Part shown: positions 20,680 to 33,801 of the stretch, piece after piece
How the letters are laid out: the number at the start of each line of letters is the position of its first letter
Position numbering within the stretch: position 1 is the stretch's first letter
NCBI GenBank assembly: GCA_947172415.1
Contig: OX359192.1
Location: forward strand, 4,280,501 to 4,344,500
Direction of reading: 5' to 3'
Source: Chondrosia reniformis
Lineage: Eukaryota; Porifera; Demospongiae; Chondrillida; Chondrillidae
DNA length: 64,000 nucleotides
Program-made: the position numbers and the translations under genes
Notes under the pieces: model-generated
Database searches by the model: none
The model's input: only the letters and a program-made list of their open reading frames with translations
What the model was told of the DNA's origin: nothing

Positions 20680-22796
20680 ATGTCTGAAATCGATCGAGAA
20701 ACGGCAACCGACGACTTACGAAGCGATATTGAAGATTCCCCTACAACACCCACTTCAGATTTACAGGAGATTGTTTCTACAAAGAGGAACACACCTTCTC
20801 CAGTGTCTAGATGGAGCAAGAAGAAGAAACTGGTCGAAAGAACAAGAATGGCATCACACTCCAGGTGGTATCCTAGGCTTACCTCTATAGCTGAGACTGA
20901 TAACACTACTACTGAAGTAATGCAATCAGCTGGTCCATCCACTTCAGCTAGTGAGCAGAGTTTAGATCCACAACAAGAACTGAGTCCACTTGCATATGCA
21001 ATATCATCAAGTTCTGAGGATGAGGTAACTATAAAGCACAGCTTCTGACAAATAATTAATTTTACAAAAATAAATATAACAGAAAACTGTTAATAGTTAT
21101 GACAAATTAAATCTTTTAGGTTGACAGTGATGATGAAGTAGCTGAAGGTTTTTCATATGAGCAAGCAAAGCCCATCTACCAGGATTGGGTAAAAAGGCTA
21201 CCAACAGTTGATCGCAAAATCCTTGGCTCAATGCTGTATGATCACCTTCACCACTTTCACAGTTTGGGAAAGACTGACTCAGCAAATAGTGCAGCTGCAG
21301 CTCTTCAAATGGAGAAGAGGTCCATCACTAGGTGGCACAACAATTTCTACAAGGGTAAAGGAAGCATAACTGCTGACAGAAGGGGAAAGTACGCAAGGCC
21401 ATCACTGTTAGATCAAGAAGATATTTGCAGGAAGTCGGTCAGGTGGTTGAGAGAAAAGGTACATTTGCTGAAATTTAACTTGACATCAGCCAAGTTTTGT
21501 TCCTGGCTAAATGAATATTTGCCAACGCTTAACCTTGATGATAAATTTCCCAAAGAAATCTCAGAGGTGACAGCTTTCCGCTATATGAAAAAGTTGGGGT
21601 TTACTAGTCGTCCCTATCACCAAGGCTACACAGATGGGCATGAGAGACCAGATGTCGTAGAGTACAGGAAGTCCTTTCTCCAAAAACTGCGATTTCTGGA
21701 GTCCGTTCATTTGCCACCTCCAATTTGTGAAGACGGGATTGCTTCATGGAATTCTGGTGATCCATCAAAGTCGCGCTATGTCATCTTCTTGTATCATGAT
21801 GAGACCGTTTTCAATGCTAATGATGCCCAAGGCACTACTTGGGTGGATCCAGAAGGCAGAGGAGCAATACGACCAAAAGGAAAGGGCAGAGGACTTATGA
21901 TTAGTGACTATATAGAAGAATTTGGAGGATACCTTCGCCTAACTCAGCAGCAACTTGAGGATGCAAGAAGAGAATTTATCTCTTTTCCCAGGGAGGCACG
22001 AGATATGCTGGAATTTCAGCGAGACGGCTACTGGGACAATGAGAGATTCATGAGAAGTGTACGAAAGGCCGTACGCATCGCTGAGTATAAGTATCCTTCA
22101 GACCAGTATGACCTGGTTTGGATTTTCGACCACAGCAGTGGACATCAGGCTTACTCAGAAGATGCTTTGGTTGCTTCTCGAATGAATGTCAAACCAGGAG
22201 GGAAGCAACCAAAGATGCATCCAGGAAGGCTTCCAGACGGCACTCCCCAGTCAATGGTGTTCATGAATGGAACTCCAAAGGGATTAGACATCATCCTTAG
22301 AGAACGCGGGGTTAATACAGATGGCTTAAATCGCTTGGAGATGGTGAAGAGGATGCAGGAATTTCCTGACTTCAAACACGAGAAAACCAGTGTGCAGCAG
22401 TTTCTTGAGGGAAAGCATCACAGATGCCTCTTCAACCCCAAGGTAATTATTCAATTTGGATAGTACATGCTTTGCACATTTTCCACTGTAAAACATGTAC
22501 CTTAAGTTCCCTACTACTGATCCATTTAGTTCCATCCTGAGCTGAACCCCATCGAAAGATGTTGGGGCAAAGCAAAGAAGTATGCAAGGGCTAACTGTGA
22601 TTACTCCATGTCAGGCTTGAGAAGAGTAGTTCCAGATGCTCTTGACTCAGTTTCCTTGGACACGATCAGGAAGTATTTCCGCAAGTGTAGAAATTACAAT
22701 CGAGCCTACATACAAGGTGAAATGACTGGAAAAGATGCTGATATCAAAGTTAAAGAATATAAGTCCCACAGAAGAGTTCCTACAAACAAAAGTTAA
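20680..22796 (+). CDS. DDE transposase of element B, three exons, 644 residues
   Basis: Cuts and pastes its own element. Exon 1, 20680-21024 (115 codons), ends EDE|GTAACT. Exon 2, 21120-22442 (441 codons), follows TTTTAG. Exon 3, 22530-22796 (88 codons plus TAA), follows ATTTAG. All junctions are phase 0 and no stop interrupts the frame. The N-terminus is acidic with a basic nuclear-targeting-like stretch (RWSKKKKLVERTR). HTH-like segments are EKRSITRWHNNFYKGKGS and SEVTAFRYMKKLGF. The catalytic triad is likely Asp342 (IFLYHDETVF), Asp452 (VWIFDHSSGH) and Glu565 (HPELNPIERCW), giving about 112 residues between the last two. NPIExxW is the Tc1/mariner/IS630 signature. The long D-E insert with MNVKPGGKQP and MVFMNGTPKGLD recalls multicopy 'DDE superfamily endonuclease' proteins in fungi and invertebrates. 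About half of its residues match A1/A2. Confidence 0.9.
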
Positions 22797-23640
22797 TTTG
22801 TACCTTTAGATATATACCATTGACATGCAAATATACTATATAAGCAGAATCACTATACAAAATATCACTATCCTCAAGATATAGCCTAATCAGTTTGCAT
22901 ACCATCATCATATTGACTTCATCATCATCATAAACTATTTATCAAAATATTTTATTAAAAATTCTCAGGATAATTGGATAAGACATGCATCCCTAAATTG
23001 TACATTTCAGGAAATTCTACTAGACTTATATGAGTCTTTTTGAGCCTTAATGTATGTTTTTAAGTAGCCTAGCACATGCTGGTTACTTGAAACCACATGT
23101 TTTGATAAGGGTCATAATCGTTTACAAGTCCGAAATTCAAAGCCTCATATTTTCTTTACAGAAATCGAAATAAACAAAATCGATCCGTAATACTTTAGTA
23201 CTTTTAATACTCATTTATATTCTAGAAGTTAGACTTAAAAGATGATGATATGAAGACACAACGTTAGCAAACCCGTTACAGCCTAATACCCATAAAATCC
23301 ATAATATCTTACCTTTCGTGATCTAAATCAAGGAAAATCTTCCGTAGAAGTTTAGCTCCTCTGATGATGATTCTTCGCTGAAAGTTACAGATCGATCCAA
23401 TAATTCTCCAGAAAATAACGTTCACCTCTAAGATCTTTTTTGATTAATACCATTTTTACGTGATTGCTCAACAATTATCGTCATAGCGACATATGTCGCA
23501 AAATTTACAGTCGTAACCATGGTTACTGGAAAATAATACAACGGTTGCCATGGTGAAACTGCCGGTAAATTTTAAATTCACCACTTTCATCAGTCTATAT
23601 ATGCCTACTGTATATTTTACATTTATGGTGAAATGTACTT
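22797..23640. other. 3' non-coding part and right terminus of element B
   Basis: No ORF is supported here. A CATCATC-rich patch lies at 22905-22932. The right terminal inverted repeat is at about 23613-23638. No 52-codon ORF like that of element A is evident. Confidence 0.6.
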
Positions 23641-26600
23641 TAAATAGGACTTCATTTAAAACATATATTGTGGAACCCACGTGACCGATGGTGTTACGGA
23701 TAACATCGTCGTACGAGGATGCCCTGGTTCAATACCAGGTTTGGTCTGGAAAAAAAGAAAAAAGCACACATCTTATATATGTATTATATATCTTATATGT
23801 AATATATATTGTAAATATCTTATATGCATATTATATATCATATATATTGCATATATGTGTAGAGTAAAAAGTGAGTAGTATATAAATAGGATTTCATTTA
23901 CAACATATATTGTGGAACCCACGTGACCGATGGTGTTACGGATAACATTGTCTGGATACAAGGTACGAGGATGTCCTGGTTAAATACCAGGTTTGGTCCT
24001 GAAAAAAGAAAAAAGCATGCATAATATATATGTATTATTTATCTTAATTGTAATATATATTGTATATATCTTATATGCATATTATATACCTTATATATTG
24101 CATATATATGTAGAGTCAAAAGTGAGTGGTATATAAATAGGACTTCATTTACAACATATATTGGGTGACCCACGTGACCGATGGCGTTACGGATGCCACG
24201 GATGACATCGTCTGGATACAAGTTACGAGGATGCTCTAGTTCAATACCAGTTTGGGTCTTGAAAAAGCAAAAAAGAAAAAAAGAAAAAAACATATATGTA
24301 TCACATATCTTATATGTAATATATATTTAATATATCTTATATGCATATTATATATCTTATATATTGCATATATATGTAGAGTCAAAAGTGAGTGGTATAT
24401 AAATAGGACTTCATTTACAACATACATGTGGAACCCACGTGACCGATGGTGTTACGGATAACATCGTTGTAGGAGGATGACCTGGTTCAATACCAGGTTG
24501 GGTCCTGAAAAAGAAACAAAACCAACAACTTTTATATGTATTATATATCTTATATGTCATATATATTGTAGATATCTTATATGCATATTATATATCTTAT
24601 ATATTGCTTATATATGTAGAGTCAAAAGTGAGTGGTATATAAATAGGACTTCATTTACAACATATATTGTGGAACCCACGTGACCGATGGTGTTACTGTT
24701 AACCTCGACTGGATACAAGATTCGAGGATGTCCTGGTTCAATACGAGGTTGGGTCCTGAAAAAAGAAACAAAACCAACAACTTATATATGTATTATATAT
24801 CTTATATGTCATATATATTGTAGATATCTTTTATGCATATTATATATCTTATATGTCATATATATTGTAGATATCTTTTATGCATATTATATATCCTATA
24901 TATTGCACATATATATAGAGTCAAATGTGAGTGGTATATAAATAGTTCTTCATTTACAAGATACATTGTGGAACCCACGTGACAGATGATGTTACGGATA
25001 ACATGGTCGTACGAGGATGCCTTGGTTCAATTCCAGCTTGGGTCCAAAAAAAAGAAAAAAAGCATGCATAATATGTATGTATTATTTATCTTATATGTAA
25101 TATATATTGTATATATCTTATATGCATATTATATACCTTATATATTGCATATATATGTAGAGTCAAAAGTGAGTGGTATATAAATAGGACTTCATTTCCA
25201 ATAAATATTGGGTGACCCACGTGAACGATGGTGTTATGGATGACAACGTCTGGATAAAGGGTACGAGGATGCTCTAGTTCAATACCAGGTTTGGTCCTGA
25301 AAAAAGCAAAAAAAACCAACAACTTTTATATTTATTATATATCTTATATGTAATATATATGAATATATCTTATATGCATATTATATATCTTATATATTGC
25401 ATATATATGTAGAGTCAAAAGTGAGTGGTATATAAATAGGACTTCATTTACAACATACATGTGGAACCCACATGACCGATGGTGTTACGGATAACATCGT
25501 TGTACGAGGATGCCCTGGTTCAATACCAGGTTGGGTCCTGAAAAAGAAACAAAACCAACAACTTATATATGTATTATATATCTTATATGTCATATATATT
25601 GTAGATATCTTATATGCATATTTTATATCTTATATATTGCTTTTATATGTAGAGTCAAAAGTGAGTGGTATATAAATGGGACTTCATTTACATCCTATAT
25701 TGTGGAACCCACGTGACCGATGGTGTTACTGATAACATCGACTGGATAGAAGGTACGAGGATGTCCTGGTTCAATACCAGGTTTGGTCCTGAAAAAAGAA
25801 ACAAAACCAACAACTTATATATGTATTATATATCTTATATGTCATATATATTGTAGATATCTTTTATGCATATTATATATCTTATATATTGCACATATAT
25901 ATAGAGTCAAATGTGAGTGGTATATAAATAGGACTTCATTTACAAGATACATTGTGGAACCCACGTGACAGATGGTGTTACGGATAACATCGTCGTACGA
26001 GGATGCACTTGTTCAATACGAGGTTAGTTCCGGAAAAAAAAAGAAAAAAGCAGACATCTTATATATGTATTATATATCTTATATGTAATATATATTGTAT
26101 ATATCTTATATGCATATTATATATCATATATATTGCACATATGTGTAGAGTCAAAAGTGAGTAGTATATAAATAGGAATTCATAAACAACATATATTGTG
26201 GAAGCCACGTGACCGATGGTGTTACGGATAACATTGTCTGGATACAAGGTACGAGGATGTCCTGGTTAAATACCAGGTTTGGTCCTGGTTAAATACCAGG
26301 TTTTGTCCTGAAAAATGAAAAAAAGCATGCATAATATATATGTATTATTTATCTTAATTGTAATATATATTGTATATATCTTATATGCATATTATATATA
26401 TATATATATTGCATATATATGTAGAATCAAAAGTGAGTGGTATATAAATAGGACTTCATTTACAACATATATTGGGTGACCCACGTGACCGATGGTGTTA
26501 CGGATGCCACGGATGACATCGTCTGGATACAAGTTACGAGGATGCTCTAGTTCAATACCAGTTTGGGTCTTGAAAAAGTAAAAAAGAAAAAAAGAAAAAA

Positions 26601-29600
26601 CATATATGTATTACATACCTTATATGTAATATATATTTAATATATCTTATATGCATATTATATATCTTATATATTGCATATATATGTAGAGTCAAAAGTG
26701 AGTGGTATATAAATAGGACTTCATTTAAAACATACATTGTGGAACCCACGTGACCGATAGTGTTACGAATAACATCGTCGTACGAGGATGCCCTAGTTTA
26801 TTACCAGGTTGGGTCCTGAAAAAAGAAACAAAACCAACAACTTATATATGTATTATATAGCTTATATGTCATATATATTGTAGATATCTTATATGCATAT
26901 TATATATCTTATATATTGCTTTTTTATGTAGAGCCAAAAGTGATTGGTATATAAATGGGACTTCATTTACAACATATATTGTGGAACCCACGTGACCGAT
27001 GGTGTTACTGATAACATCGACTGGATACAAGGTACGAGGATGTCCTGGTTCAATACCAGGTTGGGTCCTGAAAAAAGAAACAAAACCAACAACTTATATA
27101 TGTATTATATATCTTATATGTAATATATATTGTATATATCTTATATGCATATTATATATCATATATATTGCACATATGTGTAGAGTAAAAAGTGAGTAGT
27201 ATATAAATAGGATTTCATTTACAACATATATTGTGGAACCCACGTGACCGATGGTGTTACGGATAACATTGTCTGGATACAAGGCACGAGGATGTCCTGG
27301 TTAAATACCAGGTTTGGTCCTGGTTAAATACCAGGTTTGGTCCTGAAAAATGAAAAAAAGCATGCAAAATATATATGTATTATTTATCTTAATTGTAATA
27401 TATATTGTATATATCTTATATGCATATTATATATATATATATATTGCATATATATGTAGAGTCAAAAGTGAGTGGTATATAAATAGGACTTCATTTACAA
27501 CATATATTGGGTGACCCACGTGACCGATGGTGTTACGGATGCCACGGATGACATCGTCTGGATACAAGTTACGAAGATGCTCTAGTTCAATACCAGTTTG
27601 GGTCTTGAAAAAGAAAAAAAGAAAAAAAGAAAAAACACATATGTATTACATACCTTATATGTAATATATATTTAATATATCTTATATACATATTATATAT
27701 CTTATATATTGCATATATATGTAGAGTCAAAAGTGAGTGGTATATAAATAGGACTTCATTTACAACATACATTGTGGAACCCACGTGACCGATGGTGTTA
27801 CGAATAACATCGTCGTACGAGGATGCCCTGGTTTATTACCAGGTTGGGTCCTGAAAAAAGAAACAAAACCAACAACTTATATATGTATTATATAGCTTAT
27901 ATGTCATATATATTGTAGATATCTTATATGCATATTATATATCCTATATATTGTACATATATGTAGAGTCAAATGTGAGTAGTACATAAATAGGATTTCA
28001 TTTACAAGATGCATTGTGGAACCCACGTGACCGATGATGTTACGGATAACATGGTCGCACAAGGATGCCCTGGTACAATACCAGCTTGGGTCCTGAAAAA
28101 AGAAAAAAGAAAACAACCTATGTATGTATTATATATCTTATATGTAATATACATTGTATATATCTTATATGCATATTATATACCTTATATATTGCATATA
28201 TATGTAGAGTCAAAAGTGAGTGGTATATAAATAGGACTTCATTTAAAATATAAATTGTGGAACCCACGTGACCGATGGTGTTACGGATAACATCATTGTA
28301 CGAGGATGCCCTGGTTCAATACCAGGTTGGGTCCTGAAAAAGAAACAAAACCAACAACTTATAAAAGTATTATATATCTTATATGTCATATATATTGTAG
28401 ATATCTTATATATCCTATATATTGCACATATATGTAGAGTCAAATGTGAGTGGTATATAAATAGGACTTCATTTTGAAGATAGATTGTGGAATCCACGCG
28501 ACCGATGATGTTACGGATAACATGGTCGTACGAGGATGCCCTGGTTCAATACCAGCTTGGGTACAAAAAAAAGAAAAAAGCATGCATAATATATATGTAT
28601 TATTTATCTTATATGTAATATATATTGTATATATCTTATATGCATATTATATATACATATATATTGCATATATATGTAGAGTCAAAAGTGGGTGGTATAT
28701 AAATAGGACTTCATTTAAAACATATATTGTGGAACCCACGTGCGGATAACATCGACTGGATACAAGGTACGAGGATGTCCTGGTTCAATACCAGGTTGGG
28801 TCCTGAAAAAAGAAAAAAAGCATGCATAATATATATATATTATATATCTTATATGTAACATATATTGTATATATCTTATATGCATATTATATATATATAT
28901 ATATATATATAAATATATATTGTATATATATGTAGAGTCAAAAGTGAGTGGTATATAAATAGGACTTCATTTACAACATATATTGTGGAACCCATGTGAC
29001 CGATGGTGTTACGGATAACATCAACTGGATACAAGGTACGAGGATGTCCTGGTTCAATACCAGGTTGGGTCCTGAAAGAAGAAAAAAAGCATGCATAATA
29101 TATATGTATTATATATCTTATATGTAATATATATTTAATATATCTTATATGCATATTATATATTTTATATATTGCACATATATATAGATTCAACTGTGAG
29201 TGGTATATAAATAGGACTTCATTTACAAGATACATTGTGGAACCCACGTGACCGATGATGTTACGGATAACATGGTCGTACGAGGATGCCCTGGTACAAT
29301 ACCAGGTTGGGCCCTGAAAAAAGAAAAAAGAAAACAACCTATATATGTATTATATATCTTTTTGTAATATATATTGTATATATCTTATATGCATATTATA
29401 TATCTTATATATTGCACATATATATAGAGTCAAATGTGAGTGGTATATAAATAGGACTTCATTTACAAGATACATTGTGGAACCCACGTGACCGATGATG
29501 TTACGGATAACATGGTCGTACGAGGATGCCCTGGTACAATACCAGGTTGGGTCCTGAAAAAAGAAAAAAAAACAACCTATATATGTAGTATATATCTTTT

Positions 29601-29843
29601 TGTAATATATATTGTATATATCTTATATGCATATTATATATCTTATATATTGCATATATATGTAGAGTCAAAAGTGAGTGGTATATAAATAGGACTTCAT
29701 TTACAACATATATTGTGGAACCGACGTTACCTATGGTGTTATACGGATAACATCGAATGGATACAAGGTATGAGGATGAGAAAAAAGCATGCATAATATA
29801 TATGTAATATATATTGTATATATCTTATATGCATATTATATAT
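23641..29843 (+). repeat. tRNA-like satellite, about 25 units with higher-order repeats, plus orientation
   Basis: About 25 units of roughly 245 bp. Unit variants recur in blocks: units whose linker is GAAACAAAACCAACAACTT occur repeatedly (24.5, 24.8, 25.5, 25.8, 26.8, 27.1, 27.9, 28.3 kb). The last units (29.2-29.6 kb) carry GGTACAATACC in the T-arm-like site and CATGGTCGTACGAGG. The array stops inside a unit at GCATATTATATATA. Confidence 0.92.
26275..28345 (+). repeat. 1035 bp higher-order repeat, about two copies
   Basis: Distinctive variants recur exactly 1035 bp apart: the partial duplication GGTTTGGTCCTGGTTAAATA (about 26278 and 27313), and the GGATGCCACGGATGACATCG insertion with TTACGA[G/A]GATGCTCTAG (about 26533 and 27568). 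Four units therefore amplified as one block. A related, more diverged block lies near 23.9-24.5 kb. Confidence 0.75.
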
Positions 29844-30864
29844 ACAGTACAAGTTACAATATACTAAGGTAATCTAATATAAATAAATAAATAAATTATA
29901 TAATATAATTAATTAATTAAACAATTCATATGGGTCCAAGAAAGGACGTAGAAACAAAATAGGCATGTCATCATTAAGTTTAGGGTATAAAATTCATTTT
30001 AAATTAAAGGAATTTTAATTTAGGCCTCCGTTTGTTAGAAAACAGAAGACAAAGTCTGCATATTAAAGGCCATAGGACTATAGAAAACCTATGGGAAATT
30101 TATATGCAAACAATGTGTTATATAGATAAAAATTTCAATTTGTCAGATAACTGTGAAATCAACATATATCATGGTACATGTGTATAAGAAACGTCTGACG
30201 AAGTTTTGCTTAATTAAATGAGGAAAATAATCAAGATATAATGAAGAATTCAAAGTTACGATTGCCCAAGCTGGTGATGTATTGTGATGTTTTTCTAATG
30301 CATCACCAACACCTTCGTATGTCGCTCCGTACACACATTTTGTGAATCATGTGACGTTGCGTAAACGTCACCGACTCGTTGCTAAAGAAGATCATCCTTC
30401 GAGAACAGCTATGACAAGTCGACGCTCTCCTACGAGAAGGAGCTACCGAACAGGCGAGTTGTAGCGAAGGTTAGATAAAGCGTTTTTGTATACGTTCCCA
30501 TCAAGTTTGAGGCAGAGTTGTTCCTATATTGATGCGAAAGACTGGATTCGTTTGGTCGACCGTATTACTTTGGTAATTTAAGCTCTGTCTTCTCTTCTTA
30601 CGTTATCTGTTAATATTTTTACTTGTCCATGTGGAGGAATTAGGAGTGTTTGTTGCGATCATTACGAGAATAAAGCTTTGTTGAGTGTCAGCAACATGAA
30701 TTTACTAATTTCCTATTTATACTGAATTGTATTCCCACTCCTCATATATTGCTGATGCATGAAGACCTCTGGGTCGAAACGTCCAGAATTAGTAAATTCA
30801 TATTGCTGACTTTCAACTAGGCTTTATTCTTATCCATGTTAGTACGTTTTCCATGTGTACTACA
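29844..30864. other. Unique AT-rich segment left of the palindrome, no gene
   Basis: No supported ORF. It begins ACAGTACAAGTTACAATATA; a similar CAGTGCAAGTTAC motif repeats inside the palindrome arms. It contains (AAAT)n near 29880 and a GC-richer piece near 30340-30480. It interrupts what would otherwise be a symmetric palindrome: the right arm runs straight into satellite at 32090. Confidence 0.6.
30669..30830. repeat. Inverted repeat of about 44 bp arms with ribozyme-like core in the loop
   Basis: The left arm (GAATAAAGCTTTGTTGAGTG...) and the right arm ending ...CAACTAGGCTTTATTC are reverse complements with a few mismatches. The loop contains CTGATG, then GACC TCT GGGTC, then GAAAC. That order recalls a hammerhead ribozyme core, but with CATG extra and no convincing stem III. 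Confidence 0.45.
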
Positions 30865-32089
30865 TACAGTAACGAAATTGCTTATAGCGAATGTCTATAA
30901 GTATAGTGAAATACTTTGTTAGCTAATTACACTCAAGTACACTACACAGTGCAAGTTACTAGCAAATATATAAAATATTAAATTACAATCAAGTACTACA
31001 CAGTACAAGTTACAAATTTAAGAGATCCAAGTGACTATGTACGTAATATTAAAATTACAATCAAGTACTAGCTACACAGTGCAAGTTACAAATTTAAAGA
31101 GATCCAAGTGACCCCTAGGATAATCAGTATTTTAAACAGTACAAGACTTTAGTCACACTAGTACTGTTGCAGGCTTTGAAATCCTCAACTACTGCATAGA
31201 GAGTAGTAGTTGATACAGATCATCCAATTGCAAGGTAGAACACATGGCCTACCAATTACCTTTTCACACCTTAGTATAGACTCAAGATGATGCATCTGCA
31301 TGCCATATATCAACAAAGGCTTCAGTATTAAAGGGGTCTCAGCAAATAACCACAGCAGATTTGATTTGCCTTGTGAGGGAGCTAAGAACACCGACGGTTG
31401 GTTGCATGCATTGGCATAATCAACAGGGTTAGAGACCATTTTGTAACTTGTACACAAGGGACATAAAAGGCCAAGGCCTTTATTTATGGATATGATGTCC
31501 CTTGTGTACAAGTTACAAAATGGTCTCTAACCCTGTTGATTATGCCAATGCATACAACCAACCGTCGGTGTTCTTAGCTCCCTCACAAGGCAAATCAAAT
31601 CTGCTGTGGTTATTAGCTGAGACCCCTTTAATACTGAAGTTTTTGTTGATATATGGCATGCAGATGCATCATCTTCAGTCTATACTAAGGTGTGAAAAGG
31701 TAATTGGTAGGCCATGTGTTCTACCTTGCAATTGGATGATCTGTATCAACTACTACTCTCTATGCAGTAGTTGAGGATTTCAAAGCCTGCAACAGTACTA
31801 GTGTGACTAAAGTCTTGTACTGTTTAAAATACTGATTATCCTAGGGGTCACTTGGATCTCTTTAAATTTGTAACTTGCACTGTGTAGCTACTACTTGATT
31901 GTAATTTTAATATTACATAGTCACTTGGATCTCTTAAATTTGTAACTTGTACTGTGTAGTACTGGATTGTAATTTAATATTTTATATATTTGCTAGTAAC
32001 TTGCACTGTGTAGTGTACTTGAGTGTAATTAGCTAACAAAGTATTTCACTATACTTATAGACATTCGCTATAAGCAATTTCATTACTGT
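30865..32089. repeat. Large palindrome: two arms of about 600 bp with a 30 bp spacer
   Basis: The left arm 30865-31464 and right arm 31495-32089 are reverse complements at high identity with few small differences, separated by 30 bp that contain a perfect small hairpin (AAAGGCC AA GGCCTTT). Within each arm, a subrepeat (TACACAGTGCAAGTTAC ... AGAGATCCAAGTGAC) recurs two or three times. Satellite on the left is in plus orientation and on the right in minus orientation, and both are broken at the same unit position (GCATATTATATATA). The palindrome is therefore a symmetry axis rather than a simple insertion. Confidence 0.9.
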
Positions 32090-32903
32090 ATATATATATA
32101 TATATATAATATGCATATAAGATATATACAATATATATTACATATAGGATATATAATACATTTATAAGATGCGTGCGTTTTTCTTTTTTCTTTTTTCAGG
32201 ACCCAACCTGGTATTGAACCAAGGCATCCTCGTTCGACAATGTTATCCGTAACATCATCGGTCATGTGGGTTCCACAATATATCTTGTAAATGAAGTCCT
32301 ATTTATATACCACTCACTTTTGATTCTACCTATATATGCAACATATAAGATAGTTAATATGAATATAACATATGTACAATATATATTACATATAAGATAT
32401 ATAATACATATATAAGTTGTTTGCTTTTTTTTTCAGGACCCAACCTGGTATTGTACCAGGGCATCCTCGTACGACCATGTTATCCGTAACACCATCAGTC
32501 GCGTAGGTTCCACAATATATGTTGTAAATGAAGTCCTGTTTATATACCACTCACTTTTGACTCTACATATATATGCAATATATAAGATATATAATATGCA
32601 TATAAGGTATATTAAATATATATTACATATAAGATATATAATACATATATATTATGTATGTTTTTTTTCTTTTTTCAGGACACAACCTGGTATTCAACCA
32701 GGACATCCTCGTACCTTCTATCCAGACTATTTTATCCGTAACACCATCAGTCAAGTGGGTTCCACAATATATGTTGTAAATGAAGTCCTATTTATATACC
32801 ACTCACTTTTGACTCTACATATATATGCAATATATAAGATTTATAATATGCAAATAAGATATATACAATATATATTACATATAAGATATATAATACATAT
32901 ATA
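32090..32903 (-). repeat. tRNA-like satellite, about 3.3 units, minus orientation
   Basis: Three to four units. The second (about 32440-32530) carries the GGTACAATACC and CATGGTCGTACGAGG variants seen only in the last units left of the palindrome (29.2-29.6 kb), as expected if this array mirrors that one. It ends at TATATA before element A2. Confidence 0.9.
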
Positions 32904-33026
32904 GTGCAAATCACCATAAAGTTCCCAAAAGGTAAAAATCAATTACTAAGCGATGACAGTGATGAATGGCACTTTAGGGTTACTTTCGGCTAGTTTTTGT
33001 TCCTTAATTTGTAGAGTAAGCTTAGA

Positions 33027-33185
33027 ATGTCTCAATTTGAATGCGACCTCCTGTTGCCATGGCCATTAACGGTTGTGCAATCAATTTTTAGAAGAAGAAG
33101 AGAAATTGAAGTGTTTTTCCGTTTTTGGAAATTTCAAGCTTCTGAGTTGATGAATTTCAACCCAACGTTCTGGAGAGATGGGTAG
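33027..33185 (+). CDS. small ORF in element A2, counterpart of 474-632
   Basis: 52 codons, MSQFECDLLLPWPL..., ending in TAG. It differs from the A1 copy at two residues or so. No recognised domain; coding status uncertain. Confidence 0.2.
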   Translation: MSQFECDLLLPWPLTVVQSIFRRRREIEVFFRFWKFQASELMNFNPTFWRDG

Positions 33186-33801
33186 CTATAATATCTAAAC
33201 TTTTAAGAATGAAAAATGCAATTCAACAGTTTAACGGTGAGATATTGTGTTTTTTCATAATATCGCACCCATTAATCTCGGAGAAATTTCTCTTGTTAAT
33301 ATAGTGGTTTCGGTAAACTTATATTCATTTTCATTAATAGTTTTAAAATATCTAAAATTTTAAGGATGTTCATCGCGATATGCGTTTTCTTAACTGAGAA
33401 AACGACTTTTAGATTTTTAATTTTTTTTTTATTGTATAGTTGTAAACCTTTATGTAGACATCGGTAAAGTTTTAAAATCTATAGTTTTAAACTGTGTGTG
33501 GCTTAAAGTAAGCTAATAGTCCTGAAATGTAAGTATAATCACTAGAGCATTTTAGGAAAAAACACCTATTGCCTATTATATCTGTTATACATTTTCCTAA
33601 GCTGGCTGAGCCAGCAGCATGCCTAAAACATGAATCAATATTATTATTGAAGATAAGAAAAGGTGATTTAGTTTTTGGAGGGAAAAGGTAAAAGTAAAAT
33701 ACACCTACAAAGCATAAGTGAACATGAATATGGCAACAATTTTATTTTTATAGTGCCCAAAGCTTTGTATACAACAATGCTAAATAGAATGAAATTACCT
33801 A

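Larger units (their letters stand above)
20250..23640 (+). mobile_element. Tc1/mariner-like DNA transposon B, apparently intact
   Basis: A 3.39 kb element in the satellite. The ends are inverted repeats: GTGCATTTCACCATAAATGT at 20250, and GTACATTTCACCATAAATGT as the reverse complement of the right end (one mismatch in 20, extending a few more bases). TA is found at both junctions (20248-20249 and 23641-23642), and the satellite reads through as GGTATATAAATAGG once the element and one TA are left out. Transposase, three exons, plus strand. The termini share GTGCAwwTCACCATAAA with element A, so both belong to one clade. Terminal near-identity and an open transposase suggest recent activity. Confidence 0.9.

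Noticed and set aside
20655-22535. Minus-strand ORFs over the element B transposase
   Set aside because: Shadow frames of a conserved, spliced coding sequence.
31185-31774. ORFs of 108 and 90 residues in the palindrome arms (MVSNPVDYANA...)
   Set aside because: Both are the same sequence on the two arms, no domain is recognised, and the rest of the arm is non-coding. Being open in both arms only reflects their identity.
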